64,000 bases of DNA from Chryseobacterium indoltheticum (GCF_003815915.1 NZ_CP033929.1:1240001-1304000), one strand, 5' to 3'. Positions 52,016-61,588 are shown, counted from the stretch's first letter. A program made the numbers and translations. Notes: generated by a model not told the origin, from the letters alone.

Positions 52016-53296
52016 ATGACAATGAATATGGATGTACCTCAGGAATGGAAACACACCACCAATATATATGAAGTTAACGTAAGACAATATACTAAGGAAG
52101 GCACTTTCAGAGCATTTGAAAAAGAAATGCCGCGTCTGAAAAACATGGGTGTTAAAACATTATGGTTTATGCCGATTACTCCCATTGCTCAGAAAAATAA
52201 AAAAGGAAGTTTAGGAAGTCCTTATGCAGCTGCAGATTTCACATCAATCAATCCAGAGTTTGGGACGATGGATGATTTCAAACATTTGGTGAATGAAGCG
52301 CATCGTTTAGGTTTTAAAGTAATCATCGACTGGGTTGCCAATCACACAGGCTGGGACCATGTTTGGACGAAAACGGATCCTGAATTTTACCTGAAAGAAA
52401 ATGGCGATTTCAAAATGGCATCCGGAATGGATGATATTATCGAGCTTGATTATGAAAATCAGGAAATGAGGAAAGCGATGATTGATGCGATGAAGTTTTG
52501 GATCGAAGAAACCAATATTGATGGTTTCAGATGCGATCTGGCTTCTTGGGTGACGGTAGATTTTTGGGAAGAAGCAAGACCTGAAGTTGAAAAAATAAAA
52601 CCTCTTTTCTGGATTGGTGAATTTGATGAATTAGAAAGTCCGGAACATGGTAAAGTGTTTGACGCCAGTTATTCTTGGAAATGGATGCACAAATCTGCTG
52701 AATTTTATAAAGACAATCAGCCGATTCAAGAGCTTGTAGATCTGCTGAGAAAATATTCTCAAATAGGAGATTCCTCTATGAGAGCGTGGTTTACCACCAA
52801 TCATGATGAAAATTCCTGGAACGGAACAGAGTACGAAAAGTACGGCGATATTACAAAAGCAATGGCTGTATTCTCAGCGACTTGGAATGGTATTCCGTTA
52901 TTGTATTCCGGGCAGGAACTTCCTAATCACAAAAGATTAGAATTTTTTGAAAAAGATCCGATAGAATGGACGAATGACTGTAAAATGGCTGATTTTTATA
53001 AGACTTTGTTGAATCTGAAATCTTCAAACCCAGCTTTAAGAGGTGGTGATTCAAATGTGGTCACTTATCTTTTAAACACTTCAGCGAATGATAAAATTTT
53101 TGCTTACATCAGAAAAAATAAGTGGAATGAAGTGTTAGTAGTGCTCAATTTTTCAAAAGAAAACGTTGAATTTACTATTGATGATGAAAATGTGTCTGGA
53201 ATTTTTAAAAATATTTTTGATGGTACCAAAAGAGATTTCAACACGGGTAAAAACTTCAGTTTTAAAGTTTCCGATTACGCTGTTTTTGAAAAATAA
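52016..53296 (+). CDS. GH13 alpha-amylase-family glycosidase
   Basis: A 426-residue cytoplasmic glycoside hydrolase with the GH13 conserved regions: I DWVANHTGWDHVW, II GFRCDLAS (nucleophile Asp174), III FWIGEFDE (acid/base Glu202), IV TTNHDENSW (Asp264). The C-terminal beta domain (about 355-426) is present. The length is short for amylases, fitting oligosaccharide-acting members. No signal peptide, so it would act on internal maltodextrins or glycogen fragments. Exact specificity not determined. Confidence 0.92.
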   Translation: MTMNMDVPQEWKHTTNIYEVNVRQYTKEGTFRAFEKEMPRLKNMGVKTLWFMPITPIAQKNKKGSLGSPYAAADFTSINPEFGTMDDFKHLVNEAHRLGFKVIIDWVANHTGWDHVWTKTDPEFYLKENGDFKMASGMDDIIELDYENQEMRKAMIDAMKFWIEETNIDGFRCDLASWVTVDFWEEARPEVEKIKPLFWIGEFDELESPEHGKVFDASYSWKWMHKSAEFYKDNQPIQELVDLLRKYSQIGDSSMRAWFTTNHDENSWNGTEYEKYGDITKAMAVFSATWNGIPLLYSGQELPNHKRLEFFEKDPIEWTNDCKMADFYKTLLNLKSSNPALRGGDSNVVTYLLNTSANDKIFAYIRKNKWNEVLVVLNFSKENVEFTIDDENVSGIFKNIFDGTKRDFNTGKNFSFKVSDYAVFEK

Positions 53297-53374
53297 ATTT
53301 GCATAAAAGTTATAGATAAGTTTTTCTTTTAAGATTAAATCAAAATACATAACTTTAAAAATCTTATGAATACG

Positions 53375-53392
53375 AGCGGGCTTTAGCCCGCT
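53375..53392. terminator. Palindrome agcgggct-tt-agcccgct with T-run
   Basis: Perfect 8-bp arms followed by TTTTT, 78 bp after the glycosidase stop; it works as a terminator and resembles a known dispersed gggctttagccc repeat in related genomes. Confidence 0.7.
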
Positions 53393-53432
53393 TTTTAATG
53401 AATTAAAGAAAAGACTTTAGCTAAAATTTAAT

Positions 53433-53873
53433 ATGAACAAATCTTCACTTTTAGATATTATTAAATCAAAATTATCTGAAAAAATCCAAACTTTAGAGAA
53501 ACTGATTGCTGAAACCCGAGCTTCAAGCAACGATACCAAAAGTTCGATGGGCGACAAATACGAAACCGGAAGAGAAATGCTTCAGCAGGAAATCAATAAT
53601 CTGCAAATTCAGTTGAATGAAGTTTTGAAACAGCAGGATTTTCTGAAAACAGTACTTCCAAAACAATCTGACAAAGCAGAAAAAGGAGCGATTGTAAAAA
53701 CGGAAAAAGGATTGTTTTTTATTTCGGTTTCTTTAGGTGAAATTACTTGTGAAAATCAAAAAATCATCTGTATTTCTCCGGAATCTCCATTGGCAAAAGC
53801 AATGTTTGGGAAGCAGGAAAATGAATGTTTCTCGTTGAATAATATAAATCAGAAAATTATTGAGATTCAGTAG
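53433..53873 (+). CDS. GreA-like protein (coiled-coil plus FKBP-like end)
   Basis: A 146-residue protein. The first 75 residues form a charged coiled coil (SSMGDKYETGREMLQQEINN), followed by a small beta domain with IVKTEKGLFFISVSLGEI and the C-terminal ICISPESPLAKAMFGKQENE, echoing the SPLAKAL(L/M)GK pattern of GreA/GreB transcription factors. The usual acidic finger tip of Gre factors is not clear. A role at RNA polymerase is a cautious guess. Confidence 0.6.
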   Translation: MNKSSLLDIIKSKLSEKIQTLEKLIAETRASSNDTKSSMGDKYETGREMLQQEINNLQIQLNEVLKQQDFLKTVLPKQSDKAEKGAIVKTEKGLFFISVSLGEITCENQKIICISPESPLAKAMFGKQENECFSLNNINQKIIEIQ

Positions 53874-53995
53874 TTTTTAACTTTAAAACATATCATTGAT
53901 TCGAAAAGAAACATTTGTGAATTTATTAACTTTTAAAAACACTTCTTTGCATAATTTTTGTTGATTTAATATCATAATTAAATACATCATTTGTT

Positions 53996-54745
53996 ATGAA
54001 AATTTTAGACAATAAAGTAGCATTGGTTACAGGGGCAGGTTCAGGAATTGGTCTTGCTATCGCAAAATTATACGCTAAAGAAGGCGCAAAAGTTATCGTT
54101 TCCGATATTAACGAAGAACACGGAAAATCTGCAGTTAAAGAAATAAAATCAGCAGGTGGCGAAGCAACTTTTGTTAAAGCCGACACTTCAAATCCTGAAC
54201 AGGTGGAAGCTTTGGTAAAAGCAACAGTTGAAACGTACGGAAGATTAGATATTGCCTGTAATAATGCCGGAATTGGTGGTGAAACGAATCAAACTGGAGA
54301 TTACAGTCTTGATGGATGGAAAAAAGTGATCGATATTAATCTTGATGGTGTTTTCTACGGTTGCAAATATGAATTGACACAAATGGAGAAAAATGGAGGC
54401 GGGGTTATTGTAAACATCGCATCAATCCATGGATCTGTTGCAGCACCATTATCATCAGCTTATACTTCGACGAAGCATGCTGTTGTTGGTTTAACAAAAA
54501 ATATCGGCGCAGAATACGGTCAAAAAAACATTCGTTGTAATGCAGTTGGACCTGGTTATATTGATACTCCTCTTTTGAATCAGTTGGATGCTGAGCATAA
54601 AAAAGCATTGATTGCCAAACATCCGATGGGAAGATTGGGTACATCAGAAGAAGTTGCCGAATTGGTTCTTTTCCTAAGTTCTGAAAAATCATCTTTTATG
54701 ACGGGAGGTTATTATTTGGTTGATGGTGGCTATACCGCAGTTTAA
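53996..54745 (+). CDS. SDR-family oxidoreductase
   Basis: A 249-residue classical short-chain dehydrogenase. NAD(P)-binding TGAGSGIGLAIA (about residues 11-22), NNAG motif CNNAGIGGE, catalytic Ser in VNIASIHGSV, Tyr-x3-Lys in SAYTSTKHAVVG, and the C-terminal FMTGGYYLVDGGYTAV. The acidic Asp after beta-2 (VSDINEEHG) suggests NAD preference. Substrate unknown. It is single; its terminator follows at 54769-54792. Confidence 0.93.
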   Translation: MKILDNKVALVTGAGSGIGLAIAKLYAKEGAKVIVSDINEEHGKSAVKEIKSAGGEATFVKADTSNPEQVEALVKATVETYGRLDIACNNAGIGGETNQTGDYSLDGWKKVIDINLDGVFYGCKYELTQMEKNGGGVIVNIASIHGSVAAPLSSAYTSTKHAVVGLTKNIGAEYGQKNIRCNAVGPGYIDTPLLNQLDAEHKKALIAKHPMGRLGTSEEVAELVLFLSSEKSSFMTGGYYLVDGGYTAV

Positions 54746-54768
54746 TATTTCGAAAAATAAAAATGTTC

Positions 54769-54792
54769 AAGCATTCATTTTTATGGATGCTT
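54769..54792 (+). terminator. Terminator after the SDR gene
   Basis: 10-bp stem aagcattcat / atggatgctt (one G-U pair) with TTTT loop followed by eight T, 24 bp after the stop. Confidence 0.85.
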
Positions 54793-54895
54793 TTTTTTGA
54801 TAGAAAATTAGAATCGTATTGATATGCTAACTTTAAGTTTTAAATGAAGATTTTAAACTTTGTTTTTTTTAAATTTGAAGCTGATAATTTTCACA

Positions 54896-55690
54896 ATGCA
54901 AAACTACCTCGATTTACTCCAGCATATTTTAGATAACGGAACCGATAAAACCGACAGAACAGGAACAGGAACACGAAGTGTTTTTGGATACCAGTTGCGT
55001 TATGATTTGTCAAAAGGATTTCCTTTGGTTACAACTAAAAAGGTTCATTTGAAATCTATTATTTATGAATTGCTTTGGTTTATTAAAGGTGATACCAATA
55101 TTAAGTATCTCACTGATAATGGAGTCTCTATCTGGAACGAATGGGCAGATGAAAATGGCGATTTAGGTCCTGTTTATGGTGCACAATGGAGAAGCTGGAA
55201 TGGTGCCGACGGAAAAGTAGTTGACCAATTTTCTGAAGTAATCGAACAGATCAAAACAAATCCTGATTCCAGAAGATTAATTGTCTCTGCGTGGAATGCA
55301 GCTGAAATTCCGAATATGGCTTTGGCGCCTTGTCATGCTTTATTTCAGTTTTATGTCGCAGATGGAAAATTGTCGCTTCAATTGTACCAAAGAAGTGCCG
55401 ATGTTTTCCTGGGAGTTCCTTTTAATATTGCAAGTTATGCGCTTTTATTAATGATGGTTGCTCAGGTTACCGGATTAGAAGTTGGTGATTATGTGCATAC
55501 TTTTGGTGATGTTCATATTTACAACAACCATTTTGAACAGGTTAATAAACAGCTTTCCCGAGAGACACGACCTTTACCAACAATGAAACTTAACCCTGAA
55601 ATCAAAGATATTTTCGATTTTAATTTTGAAGATTTTACTTTAGAAAATTACGATCCGCATCCGGGAATCAAAGCGCCTGTGGCGATATAA
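54896..55690 (+). CDS. thyA: Thymidylate synthase
   Basis: A 264-residue enzyme (exactly the E. coli length) from ATG 54896; the longer frame adds a 12-residue hydrophobic tail that is not credible. Motifs: [30 protein letters not shown], catalytic Cys146 in [10 protein letters not shown], and the C-terminal [10 protein letters not shown]. It makes dTMP from dUMP with methylenetetrahydrofolate. No folA is adjacent in the window. Confidence 0.97.
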   Translation: MQNYLDLLQHILDNGTDKTDRTGTGTRSVFGYQLRYDLSKGFPLVTTKKVHLKSIIYELLWFIKGDTNIKYLTDNGVSIWNEWADENGDLGPVYGAQWRSWNGADGKVVDQFSEVIEQIKTNPDSRRLIVSAWNAAEIPNMALAPCHALFQFYVADGKLSLQLYQRSADVFLGVPFNIASYALLLMMVAQVTGLEVGDYVHTFGDVHIYNNHFEQVNKQLSRETRPLPTMKLNPEIKDIFDFNFEDFTLENYDPHPGIKAPVAI

Positions 55691-55735
55691 CTTTTTAGTA
55701 ATAAAATTATTAACTTTGATTAAAATCCTGGAATT

Positions 55736-55978
55736 ATGGAAATTAAAATCAGTTTAGACGAATATGCAGATGTTCCTTTCATTAAAAAACTTTTGTCTCA
55801 GATAAAAGGAATTAATCATATTGAGATTTCAGAAAATGATAAAACTTATTCGTGGGAAGAAATTGAAAATTCAGAGGTCTTTGCAAAAGTAATTGAGCAA
55901 AGCAGAAATCAAATTAAAAATGGCGAATATGAAGAGTTTTCGGAAGAATTAATTGATTCGATTTTTAATAAGAAATGA
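55736..55978 (+). CDS. Antitoxin of a RelE/ParE-type toxin-antitoxin pair
   Basis: An 80-residue acidic protein (MEIKISLDEYADVPFIKKLL) with KLLSQIKGINHIEIS near the middle and an acidic end EEFSEELIDSIFNKK. It overlaps the toxin gene by 4 bp (ATGA), the usual arrangement, and lies directly upstream. The family is not one of the well-named antitoxins; the pairing rests on context. A clear paralogue, without a toxin, is at 56345-56563. Confidence 0.75.
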   Translation: MEIKISLDEYADVPFIKKLLSQIKGINHIEISENDKTYSWEEIENSEVFAKVIEQSRNQIKNGEYEEFSEELIDSIFNKK

Positions 55979-56280
55979 GAATTATTTTTTCGAGAGATGC
56001 TATTAAAAGTCTTCAAGAAATCACTGACTTTTTGAATTATCGCTGGAGTCAAAAAGAGTTGAAATTTTTCAAGAATGATTTGAAGAAATTTAAGCAATCA
56101 CTTAATGATAAAATAATTTCTTATCCATCAATAGATTTAGATAGTAAACTACGATTTGCTTTATTAGGAAAAAAGCAAGTTAAAGTATATTTTGAAATAC
56201 AAATTAATTGCGTAGAAATCTTATTATTTCTCCCATCAAAAGGTAATCCTGAGAAATTAGAAAGAATGCTCAATAAATAA
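55975..56280 (+). CDS. RelE/ParE-family toxin
   Basis: A 101-residue RelE/ParE-fold protein: MRIIFSRDAIKSLQEITDFLNYRW (read as two adjoining segments), then KFKQSLNDKIISYPSID, LRFALLGKKQVKVYFEI and VEILLFLPSKGNPEKL, the strand pattern of ParE proteins (W near residue 24, R and K late). It could inhibit gyrase or cut mRNA on ribosomes; family assignment does not choose. The start overlaps the antitoxin stop. A terminator follows at 56283-56305. Confidence 0.82.
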   Translation: MRIIFSRDAIKSLQEITDFLNYRWSQKELKFFKNDLKKFKQSLNDKIISYPSIDLDSKLRFALLGKKQVKVYFEIQINCVEILLFLPSKGNPEKLERMLNK

Positions 56281-56282
56281 TC

Positions 56283-56305
56283 AAGTGAAGTACAAAACTT
56301 CACTT
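56283..56305 (+). terminator. Terminator after the toxin-antitoxin pair
   Basis: Perfect 9-bp arms aagtgaagt / acttcactt with acaaa loop followed by seven T. It separates the pair from the orphan antitoxin. Confidence 0.88.
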
Positions 56306-56344
56306 TTTTTGTAACGTTCACGCCAAAATATCTACTTATCGCTT

Positions 56345-56563
56345 ATGAAATCACTAAAAATAACCATTGCAGAAAATACGGATGTTGAAAAATTGAAAGA
56401 ACTTTTGCTTCAGGTAAAAGGAATTAATGATATTGAAATTATCGACGACGAAAACCCTGAAAGTGATCTTAAAAAAGCTTTCGCAAAAACTAAAGAACAG
56501 TTGAAGAAAGGTGATTACGAAACATTAGTCAATGATATTTTTGATATTCTGATTAAAAAATAA
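56345..56563 (+). CDS. Orphan antitoxin, paralogue of 55736-55978
   Basis: A 72-residue acidic protein aligned with the antitoxin: KELLLQVKGINDIEII versus KKLLSQIKGINHIEIS, and ending DYETLVNDIFDILIKK versus EYEEFSEELIDSIFNKK. No toxin follows: the next gene, an aminopeptidase, starts after 26 bp. It lies beyond a terminator, so it has separate expression. It may neutralise the neighbouring toxin or an incoming one, or be a remnant. Confidence 0.7.
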   Translation: MKSLKITIAENTDVEKLKELLLQVKGINDIEIIDDENPESDLKKAFAKTKEQLKKGDYETLVNDIFDILIKK

Positions 56564-56589
56564 TTCAAAAAAAAATAATATAGAAAAGG

Positions 56590-59100
56590 ATGAGAAAAGC
56601 CATTTTATCTATTGCAATACTTGGAGTTTTATTCTCCGCAAACGTATCTGCACAAACAGAAACTTCGGGAAGAGAAAAAGTCTACAGAGCAACGCACACA
56701 AAAGTTACGGAGCTTAAGCATACTAAACTTAAAGTCAATTTTGATTATCAAAAAGAGCAGATGAATGGCGAAGAATGGTTAACAGCTTCTCCGTATTTTT
56801 ATCCTTCTAATGAATTGACGCTTGATGCAAAAGGAATGTTGATCCACGAAGTGGCTTTAGATAATAACGGTAAAAAATCTCCTTTAAAATATGAGTATAA
56901 AGATGATGTTTTAAAGATAAGCCTTGATAAAACGTATACAAGAAACCAGGATTATACAGTGTACATCAAATACACGTCTCGTCCGAACGAAGTGAAGCAG
57001 GAGGGAAGTGCAGCTATTAATGATGCAAAGGGTCTTTATTTCATCAATGCTCAGGGAAAAGATGCTGATAAGCCAACACAAATCTGGACTCAAGGTGAAA
57101 CTGAATCTTCTTCAGCATGGTTTCCAACAATTGATAAACCGAATCAGAAGACTACACAGGAAATCTTCATGACGGTTCCGGATAAATACGTTACCCTTTC
57201 AAACGGTATTTTAAAAGAATCTAAAAAAGAATCCAACGATTTAAGAACCGATCATTGGGTGATGGATAAAAGACATTCAACCTATCTTTTCTTCATGGGA
57301 GTTGGTGAATATGCCGTGGTAAAAGACAAATGGAAAAATGTTCCTGTAGATTATTATATTGAAAAGGAATACGAACCGTATGCAAAACAGATTTACGGAA
57401 ACACTCCGGAAATGATCGATTTTTTCTCTAAAAAATTAGGTTACGATTATCCTTGGGCAAAATATGCACAGATTTCCGGAAGAGATTATGTTTCCGGAGC
57501 AATGGAAAATACAACAGCAACACTTCATGGAAGTGATATTCTTCAAAAGCCTGGACAGTTAATCGATGAGAACAAATGGGAAGATACCATTGCTCATGAA
57601 TTATTCCACCATTGGTTCGGCGATTTGGTAACGGCGGAAAGCTGGAGCAATCTTACCGTTAATGAATCTTTTGCAAACTATTCAGAATATCTTTGGAACG
57701 AATATAAGTACGGAAAAGATCAGGCAGATTACCATCAGTTGGAAGATGTGAATCATTACATCCACAATCCTTCAGATTTCAAAAAAGATTTGGTAAGATT
57801 TGATTATAGCTCTCGTGAAGATGTTTTCGATTTGGTAACCTATCAGAAAGGAGGCGGAATTCTTCACATGCTGAGAAATTATCTTGGTGATGATGCCTTT
57901 TTCGCCGGAATTACAGATTATCTTAAAACCAACGAATACAAGAATGCCGAAGCACATCAATTGAGGTTATCTTTTGAAAAAGTTTCTGGTAAAGATTTAA
58001 ACTGGTTCTTCAATCAATGGTATTTCGGAAGCGGAAATCCAAAATTAAACTATACATATACTTTTGAGCCGGTAAAAAAACAGGTTACTGTTATTTTAAA
58101 CCAATCTCAGGATTTGCCTTTTGAATTTCCTTTGGCAATCGATGTTTATGATAACGGTAAACCAAAAAGATATAATGTTTGGGCAAATGCTGCCACAAAA
58201 AATACATTTACTTTTGATTCTTCTAAAAACCCGGATCTCATTAACATCAACGCGGACGGCGTTTTGTTAGCTGATATTACGGAGTCTAAAACTCCGGAGC
58301 AGAACTTATTGCAGTTCACCAATTCTAAAGAGTTTAAAAGCAAGTACATCGCTTTAAATGCAATAAAAGATCAGGTAGGCAAAAATCCGACTGCTACAAA
58401 ATTATTGGCTGCAGCGATAAAAGATCCTTTCTTCAGAATAAGAATCAAGGCTTTGGAGTTGATGGATCTAAGTAATCCTGAGCAAATGAAAGCTTTGGGA
58501 AGTGATGTTGAAAAACTGGCTTCAAATGATCCTAAAACTTTAGTTCAGGGTGCAGCAATTGCGGCTTTAGCAAAAACAAAGGATAAAAAATATGTTCCTG
58601 TTTTTGAAAAAGGAGTTAATGCAGTTTCCAATTCTGTAAAAGGAAATTCTTTGGCTGCGATCGTTTCTGTAGATCCTTCAAAAGTAAATACGCTGGCTGA
58701 TAAAATTAATTTGGAAGGTGCTTCTGAAGATATGCTGACCCAGCTATTGCCTATTGTTGTTAAAAATAAAGTGACTTCGCAGATGGCAAATATTGCTCCG
58801 ATTGCGGCATTTTATCCTTTTATAAAATTCCAGAATCCTGAATTGGGGAAAGTGGCAGAAGAAGGATATAACTGGATAATGACTTCAGATAATTTAAAAG
58901 CTACAGAAAGTATCACAAAGATTCTTGGTCAGGCTAAAGATCAGATGGGGAATAATCCGCAAGTAAAAATGATGATTACTCAAATGCTGAAAGACGGTCT
59001 CAATAAGAAAATGGAACTTCTTAAGCAGAATCCGCAAAAAGCATCAAGCATCAATCCGCAAATTGACGCAATCAATAAAGCGATTGAAAATTTTAAATAA
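56590..59100 (+). CDS. M1-family metallopeptidase (aminopeptidase N-like)
   Basis: An 836-residue exported zinc aminopeptidase: signal peptide (about 1-21, ending VSAQT), substrate-binding GAMEN at 303-307, HELFH zinc motif starting at His336 with the third ligand Glu in VNESFANYSEYLW. The C-terminal part (about 575-836) is a helical HEAT-like domain of Ala/Lys-rich repeats (KALGSDVEKLASNDPKTLV). It trims N-terminal residues from peptides in the periplasm or at the surface. A terminator follows. Confidence 0.94.
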   Translation: MRKAILSIAILGVLFSANVSAQTETSGREKVYRATHTKVTELKHTKLKVNFDYQKEQMNGEEWLTASPYFYPSNELTLDAKGMLIHEVALDNNGKKSPLKYEYKDDVLKISLDKTYTRNQDYTVYIKYTSRPNEVKQEGSAAINDAKGLYFINAQGKDADKPTQIWTQGETESSSAWFPTIDKPNQKTTQEIFMTVPDKYVTLSNGILKESKKESNDLRTDHWVMDKRHSTYLFFMGVGEYAVVKDKWKNVPVDYYIEKEYEPYAKQIYGNTPEMIDFFSKKLGYDYPWAKYAQISGRDYVSGAMENTTATLHGSDILQKPGQLIDENKWEDTIAHELFHHWFGDLVTAESWSNLTVNESFANYSEYLWNEYKYGKDQADYHQLEDVNHYIHNPSDFKKDLVRFDYSSREDVFDLVTYQKGGGILHMLRNYLGDDAFFAGITDYLKTNEYKNAEAHQLRLSFEKVSGKDLNWFFNQWYFGSGNPKLNYTYTFEPVKKQVTVILNQSQDLPFEFPLAIDVYDNGKPKRYNVWANAATKNTFTFDSSKNPDLININADGVLLADITESKTPEQNLLQFTNSKEFKSKYIALNAIKDQVGKNPTATKLLAAAIKDPFFRIRIKALELMDLSNPEQMKALGSDVEKLASNDPKTLVQGAAIAALAKTKDKKYVPVFEKGVNAVSNSVKGNSLAAIVSVDPSKVNTLADKINLEGASEDMLTQLLPIVVKNKVTSQMANIAPIAAFYPFIKFQNPELGKVAEEGYNWIMTSDNLKATESITKILGQAKDQMGNNPQVKMMITQMLKDGLNKKMELLKQNPQKASSINPQIDAINKAIENFK

Positions 59101-59121
59101 ATAAAAATTTATGTTTACAAG

Positions 59122-59143
59122 AACCACTGTTTAGACAGTGGTT
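59122..59143 (+). terminator. Terminator after the M1 peptidase gene
   Basis: Perfect 9-bp arms aaccactgt / acagtggtt with TTAG loop followed by a T-run. Confidence 0.9.
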
Positions 59144-59220
59144 TTTTATTTGAAGAAAATAGCTTTTTGGATATTTGTTAATGTATTTGCTTTTTTTATG
59201 TTATTTTAATACATAAATAG

Positions 59221-59228
59221 TATATTTG
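59221..59228 (+). promoter_or_regulatory. Putative -7 box (TATATTTG)
   Basis: Exact TAnnTTTG match 26 bp before the ATG of the T9SS protein at 59255; the upstream spacing to a TTTG is not ideal. Confidence 0.5.
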
Positions 59229-59254
59229 TTAATAAACCTTTAAAATAAGATTTT

Positions 59255-60085
59255 ATGAAAACAAAACTATTTTCTAAATTTGTATCAAAACGTACATATC
59301 TTGCCATTGCGGTTCTTGGGATTTCGTTTATGAATGCACAGATTACTACATTTCCCTGGACAGAAACTTTTGAAGACAACTCACCTACAAGAGCCAGCTG
59401 GACTCAGATTTATGAGGTAAATAATATGTCTTGGACATTTGCTTCCACAGCTTCTACGGGCGGAACTGGAGTTACCGCGTACGAAGGAACAAAATTTGCA
59501 AATTATCCCGGAACTTCACATAATTTTGATAAAACAAAATTGGTAAGCCCTGTATTAAATTTGTCGGGCGTTAATAGCCCAACAGTTAGCTTTTATTATA
59601 TAAATAAGTTATGGGGTTCTGATCAAAACTGGTTGAGAGTATTTTACAGAACTTCCGCAACTGCGGCTTGGGTTCAGCTTGCTGAGTTCCATTCTAATAT
59701 TACTGCTTGGACGTCTTCAGGATCAATAGGGCTTCCTCCTACAACGTATCAAATTGCTATTGAGTGTGAGACTGATTACGGATATTCTACATTAGTAGAT
59801 GCACTGGTTGTTTCAGGAGCTAATTTAAGTGTAAGTGATGTTAAGAAAACTGTGAAATCTTCAATCAGTTATTATCCAAATCCTGCGCAAAATGTATTGA
59901 ATTATAAGAGCAGTGAAAAAGTGAGTCAGATTACCGTTTATAACAGTGTAGGTCAAAAAATTCAGTCTCACAAAACAGATTCAGATCAAGGTCGATTAGA
60001 TGTTTCTGCATTACCAAGCGGAACATATATTGTAACTGGTGAAACAGCATTAGGAACAGAAACATTCAAAATGATTAAAAAGTAA
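59255..60085 (+). CDS. T9SS-secreted protein with choice-of-anchor-like domain
   Basis: A 276-residue exported protein: signal (about 1-29, ending FMNAQ), a beta-sandwich domain (about 35-190) with FPWTETFEDNSPTRASW, LSGVNSPTVSFYYINK and the DNWLRVFYRT-like QNWLRVFYRTS strand (choice-of-anchor J type, CCP-like), and a C-terminal T9SS type A sorting domain (YPNPAQNVLNYKSS to GTYIVTGETALGTETFKMIK). The secreted domain probably binds carbohydrate or a surface partner; no catalytic residues seen. Confidence 0.88.
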   Translation: MKTKLFSKFVSKRTYLAIAVLGISFMNAQITTFPWTETFEDNSPTRASWTQIYEVNNMSWTFASTASTGGTGVTAYEGTKFANYPGTSHNFDKTKLVSPVLNLSGVNSPTVSFYYINKLWGSDQNWLRVFYRTSATAAWVQLAEFHSNITAWTSSGSIGLPPTTYQIAIECETDYGYSTLVDALVVSGANLSVSDVKKTVKSSISYYPNPAQNVLNYKSSEKVSQITVYNSVGQKIQSHKTDSDQGRLDVSALPSGTYIVTGETALGTETFKMIKK

Positions 60086-60117
60086 TTAAAATTTAATCAA
60101 TACAACAATATCATTTT

Positions 60118-60145
60118 AAAGCATCTCCAACGAGATGCTTTTTTT
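60118..60145 (+). terminator. Terminator after the T9SS protein
   Basis: Stem aaagcatctc / gagatgcttt with CAAC loop followed by a T-run, 32 bp after the stop codon. Confidence 0.88.
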
Positions 60146-60224
60146 GTTTAATCAATAAAAAAATAGACGATTATCCAGTATTTTTTGCAACATCTTTCAT
60201 AAATTAGTTTAAAATTTGACGATT

Positions 60225-61553
60225 ATGAGTTTTGGAATTGAGGCTGCAGCTTATTATGTGCCTTCTTTGTATTTGGAAATTAAGGATTTAGCAGAAAAAA
60301 GAGGAATTGAACCTGCAAAACTGGAAAAAGGATTAGGCTTACATAAAATGGGTTTCCCCGATTTACATGAAGATGCTGCTACATTTGCTGCGGGAGCATT
60401 GCTGAAATTAATAAAAGAATATCAAATCAATCCCAAAGAAATTTCCCGTATTTATTTAGGAACAGAAAGTGCAATCGATGCCGCTAAACCAACGGCTTCT
60501 TATGCAATGCAGATGGTAGAAAAAGTTTTGGAACCGGAGTTCGGAGAAAGATGTTTCAAAAACTGCGATGTGGTAGATATGACTTTTGCGTGTATCGGAG
60601 CAGTAGATGCGCTTCATAATTCTTTAGATTTTGTAAGGGTGAATCCCGATAAAAAAGCAGTGGTTATTGCAAGCGATTATGCTAAATACGAACTGGCTTC
60701 TTCTGGTGAATATACCCAAGGCGGAGGAGCGGTCGCTTTGCTAGTTTCTGCGAAACCAGATTTAATTGAAATTGAAAATAATTGGGGAATTGCTACAGAA
60801 TCTGTTTTTGATTTTTTTAAACCCAGAAGACATTTCAAAAAAGAAGATTTAAAGAATGCTACTGAATCTTTTCCAGACAAAATAGAAATCTTTACGGATG
60901 AACCTGTATTTGACGGGCAATATTCCAACCAATGTTATCAGGATAGAATCAGAGAAGCTTATCAGCATTATGCAGAGGTTTCTGGTAAAACAAAGCCTTC
61001 AGAAAACTGGAAATACCTTATTTTCCACCTTCCGTATGCATTTCATGGCAAAAGAGTTTTTACAGAAATTTACAGCTTAGAAAACGGACTCAATTATTCA
61101 ACTCCTGAGGAACAAAAAACGGTTGCGAAATCTGAAAACTATATCCAATTTATCAATAATAAAATTGAAAAAACACAGCGTGCATCGTCTGAAATAGGAA
61201 ATATGTACACCGCTTCGATTTTTATGGCCTTACTTTCAGCATTACAGACTTCTTTTAATGAAAATGAAGAACTAGCTGGTGAAGAACTAGGATTTTTAGG
61301 TTACGGAAGCGGTTCAAAATCAAAAGTTTTTGCCGGAAAAGTTTCTGAAAACTGGAAAACTGTCGTTGCAAAATGGGATTTATTTGAAAATCTTAAGAAC
61401 CGTCTAGCGATTGATTTCGATACTTACGAAAAGCTTCATAGAAAACAGTTGGAACATTCTGTAAATCCTGATTACACCGGATTTGGCTTAGAATCTGTGG
61501 AATTGGAAAATCCTGTGTTGAAAGGAGCGAGGTATTACGGTTATAAAGGATAA
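60225..61553 (+). CDS. Hydroxymethylglutaryl-CoA synthase
   Basis: A 442-residue thiolase-fold enzyme from ATG 60225 (a TTG three codons upstream is less likely). Catalytic Cys123 in FACIGAVDAL; Glu81 in GTESAID; His in FHLPYAFHGKRVF. It condenses acetyl-CoA and acetoacetyl-CoA to HMG-CoA, first step of the mevalonate route to isoprenoids, as known in many Flavobacteriia. The other mevalonate genes are not in this window. A hairpin (61565-61588) follows. Confidence 0.9.
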   Translation: MSFGIEAAAYYVPSLYLEIKDLAEKRGIEPAKLEKGLGLHKMGFPDLHEDAATFAAGALLKLIKEYQINPKEISRIYLGTESAIDAAKPTASYAMQMVEKVLEPEFGERCFKNCDVVDMTFACIGAVDALHNSLDFVRVNPDKKAVVIASDYAKYELASSGEYTQGGGAVALLVSAKPDLIEIENNWGIATESVFDFFKPRRHFKKEDLKNATESFPDKIEIFTDEPVFDGQYSNQCYQDRIREAYQHYAEVSGKTKPSENWKYLIFHLPYAFHGKRVFTEIYSLENGLNYSTPEEQKTVAKSENYIQFINNKIEKTQRASSEIGNMYTASIFMALLSALQTSFNENEELAGEELGFLGYGSGSKSKVFAGKVSENWKTVVAKWDLFENLKNRLAIDFDTYEKLHRKQLEHSVNPDYTGFGLESVELENPVLKGARYYGYKG

Positions 61554-61564
61554 AAATAATAAAT

Positions 61565-61588
61565 AAAGCATCTCTTTTGAGGTGCTTT
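61565..61588 (+). terminator. Terminator after HMG-CoA synthase
   Basis: Stem aaagcatctc / gaggtgcttt with two G-U pairs and TTTT loop, followed by gttttt. It also shows that the lipoprotein start must be later, at 61607. Confidence 0.75.
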
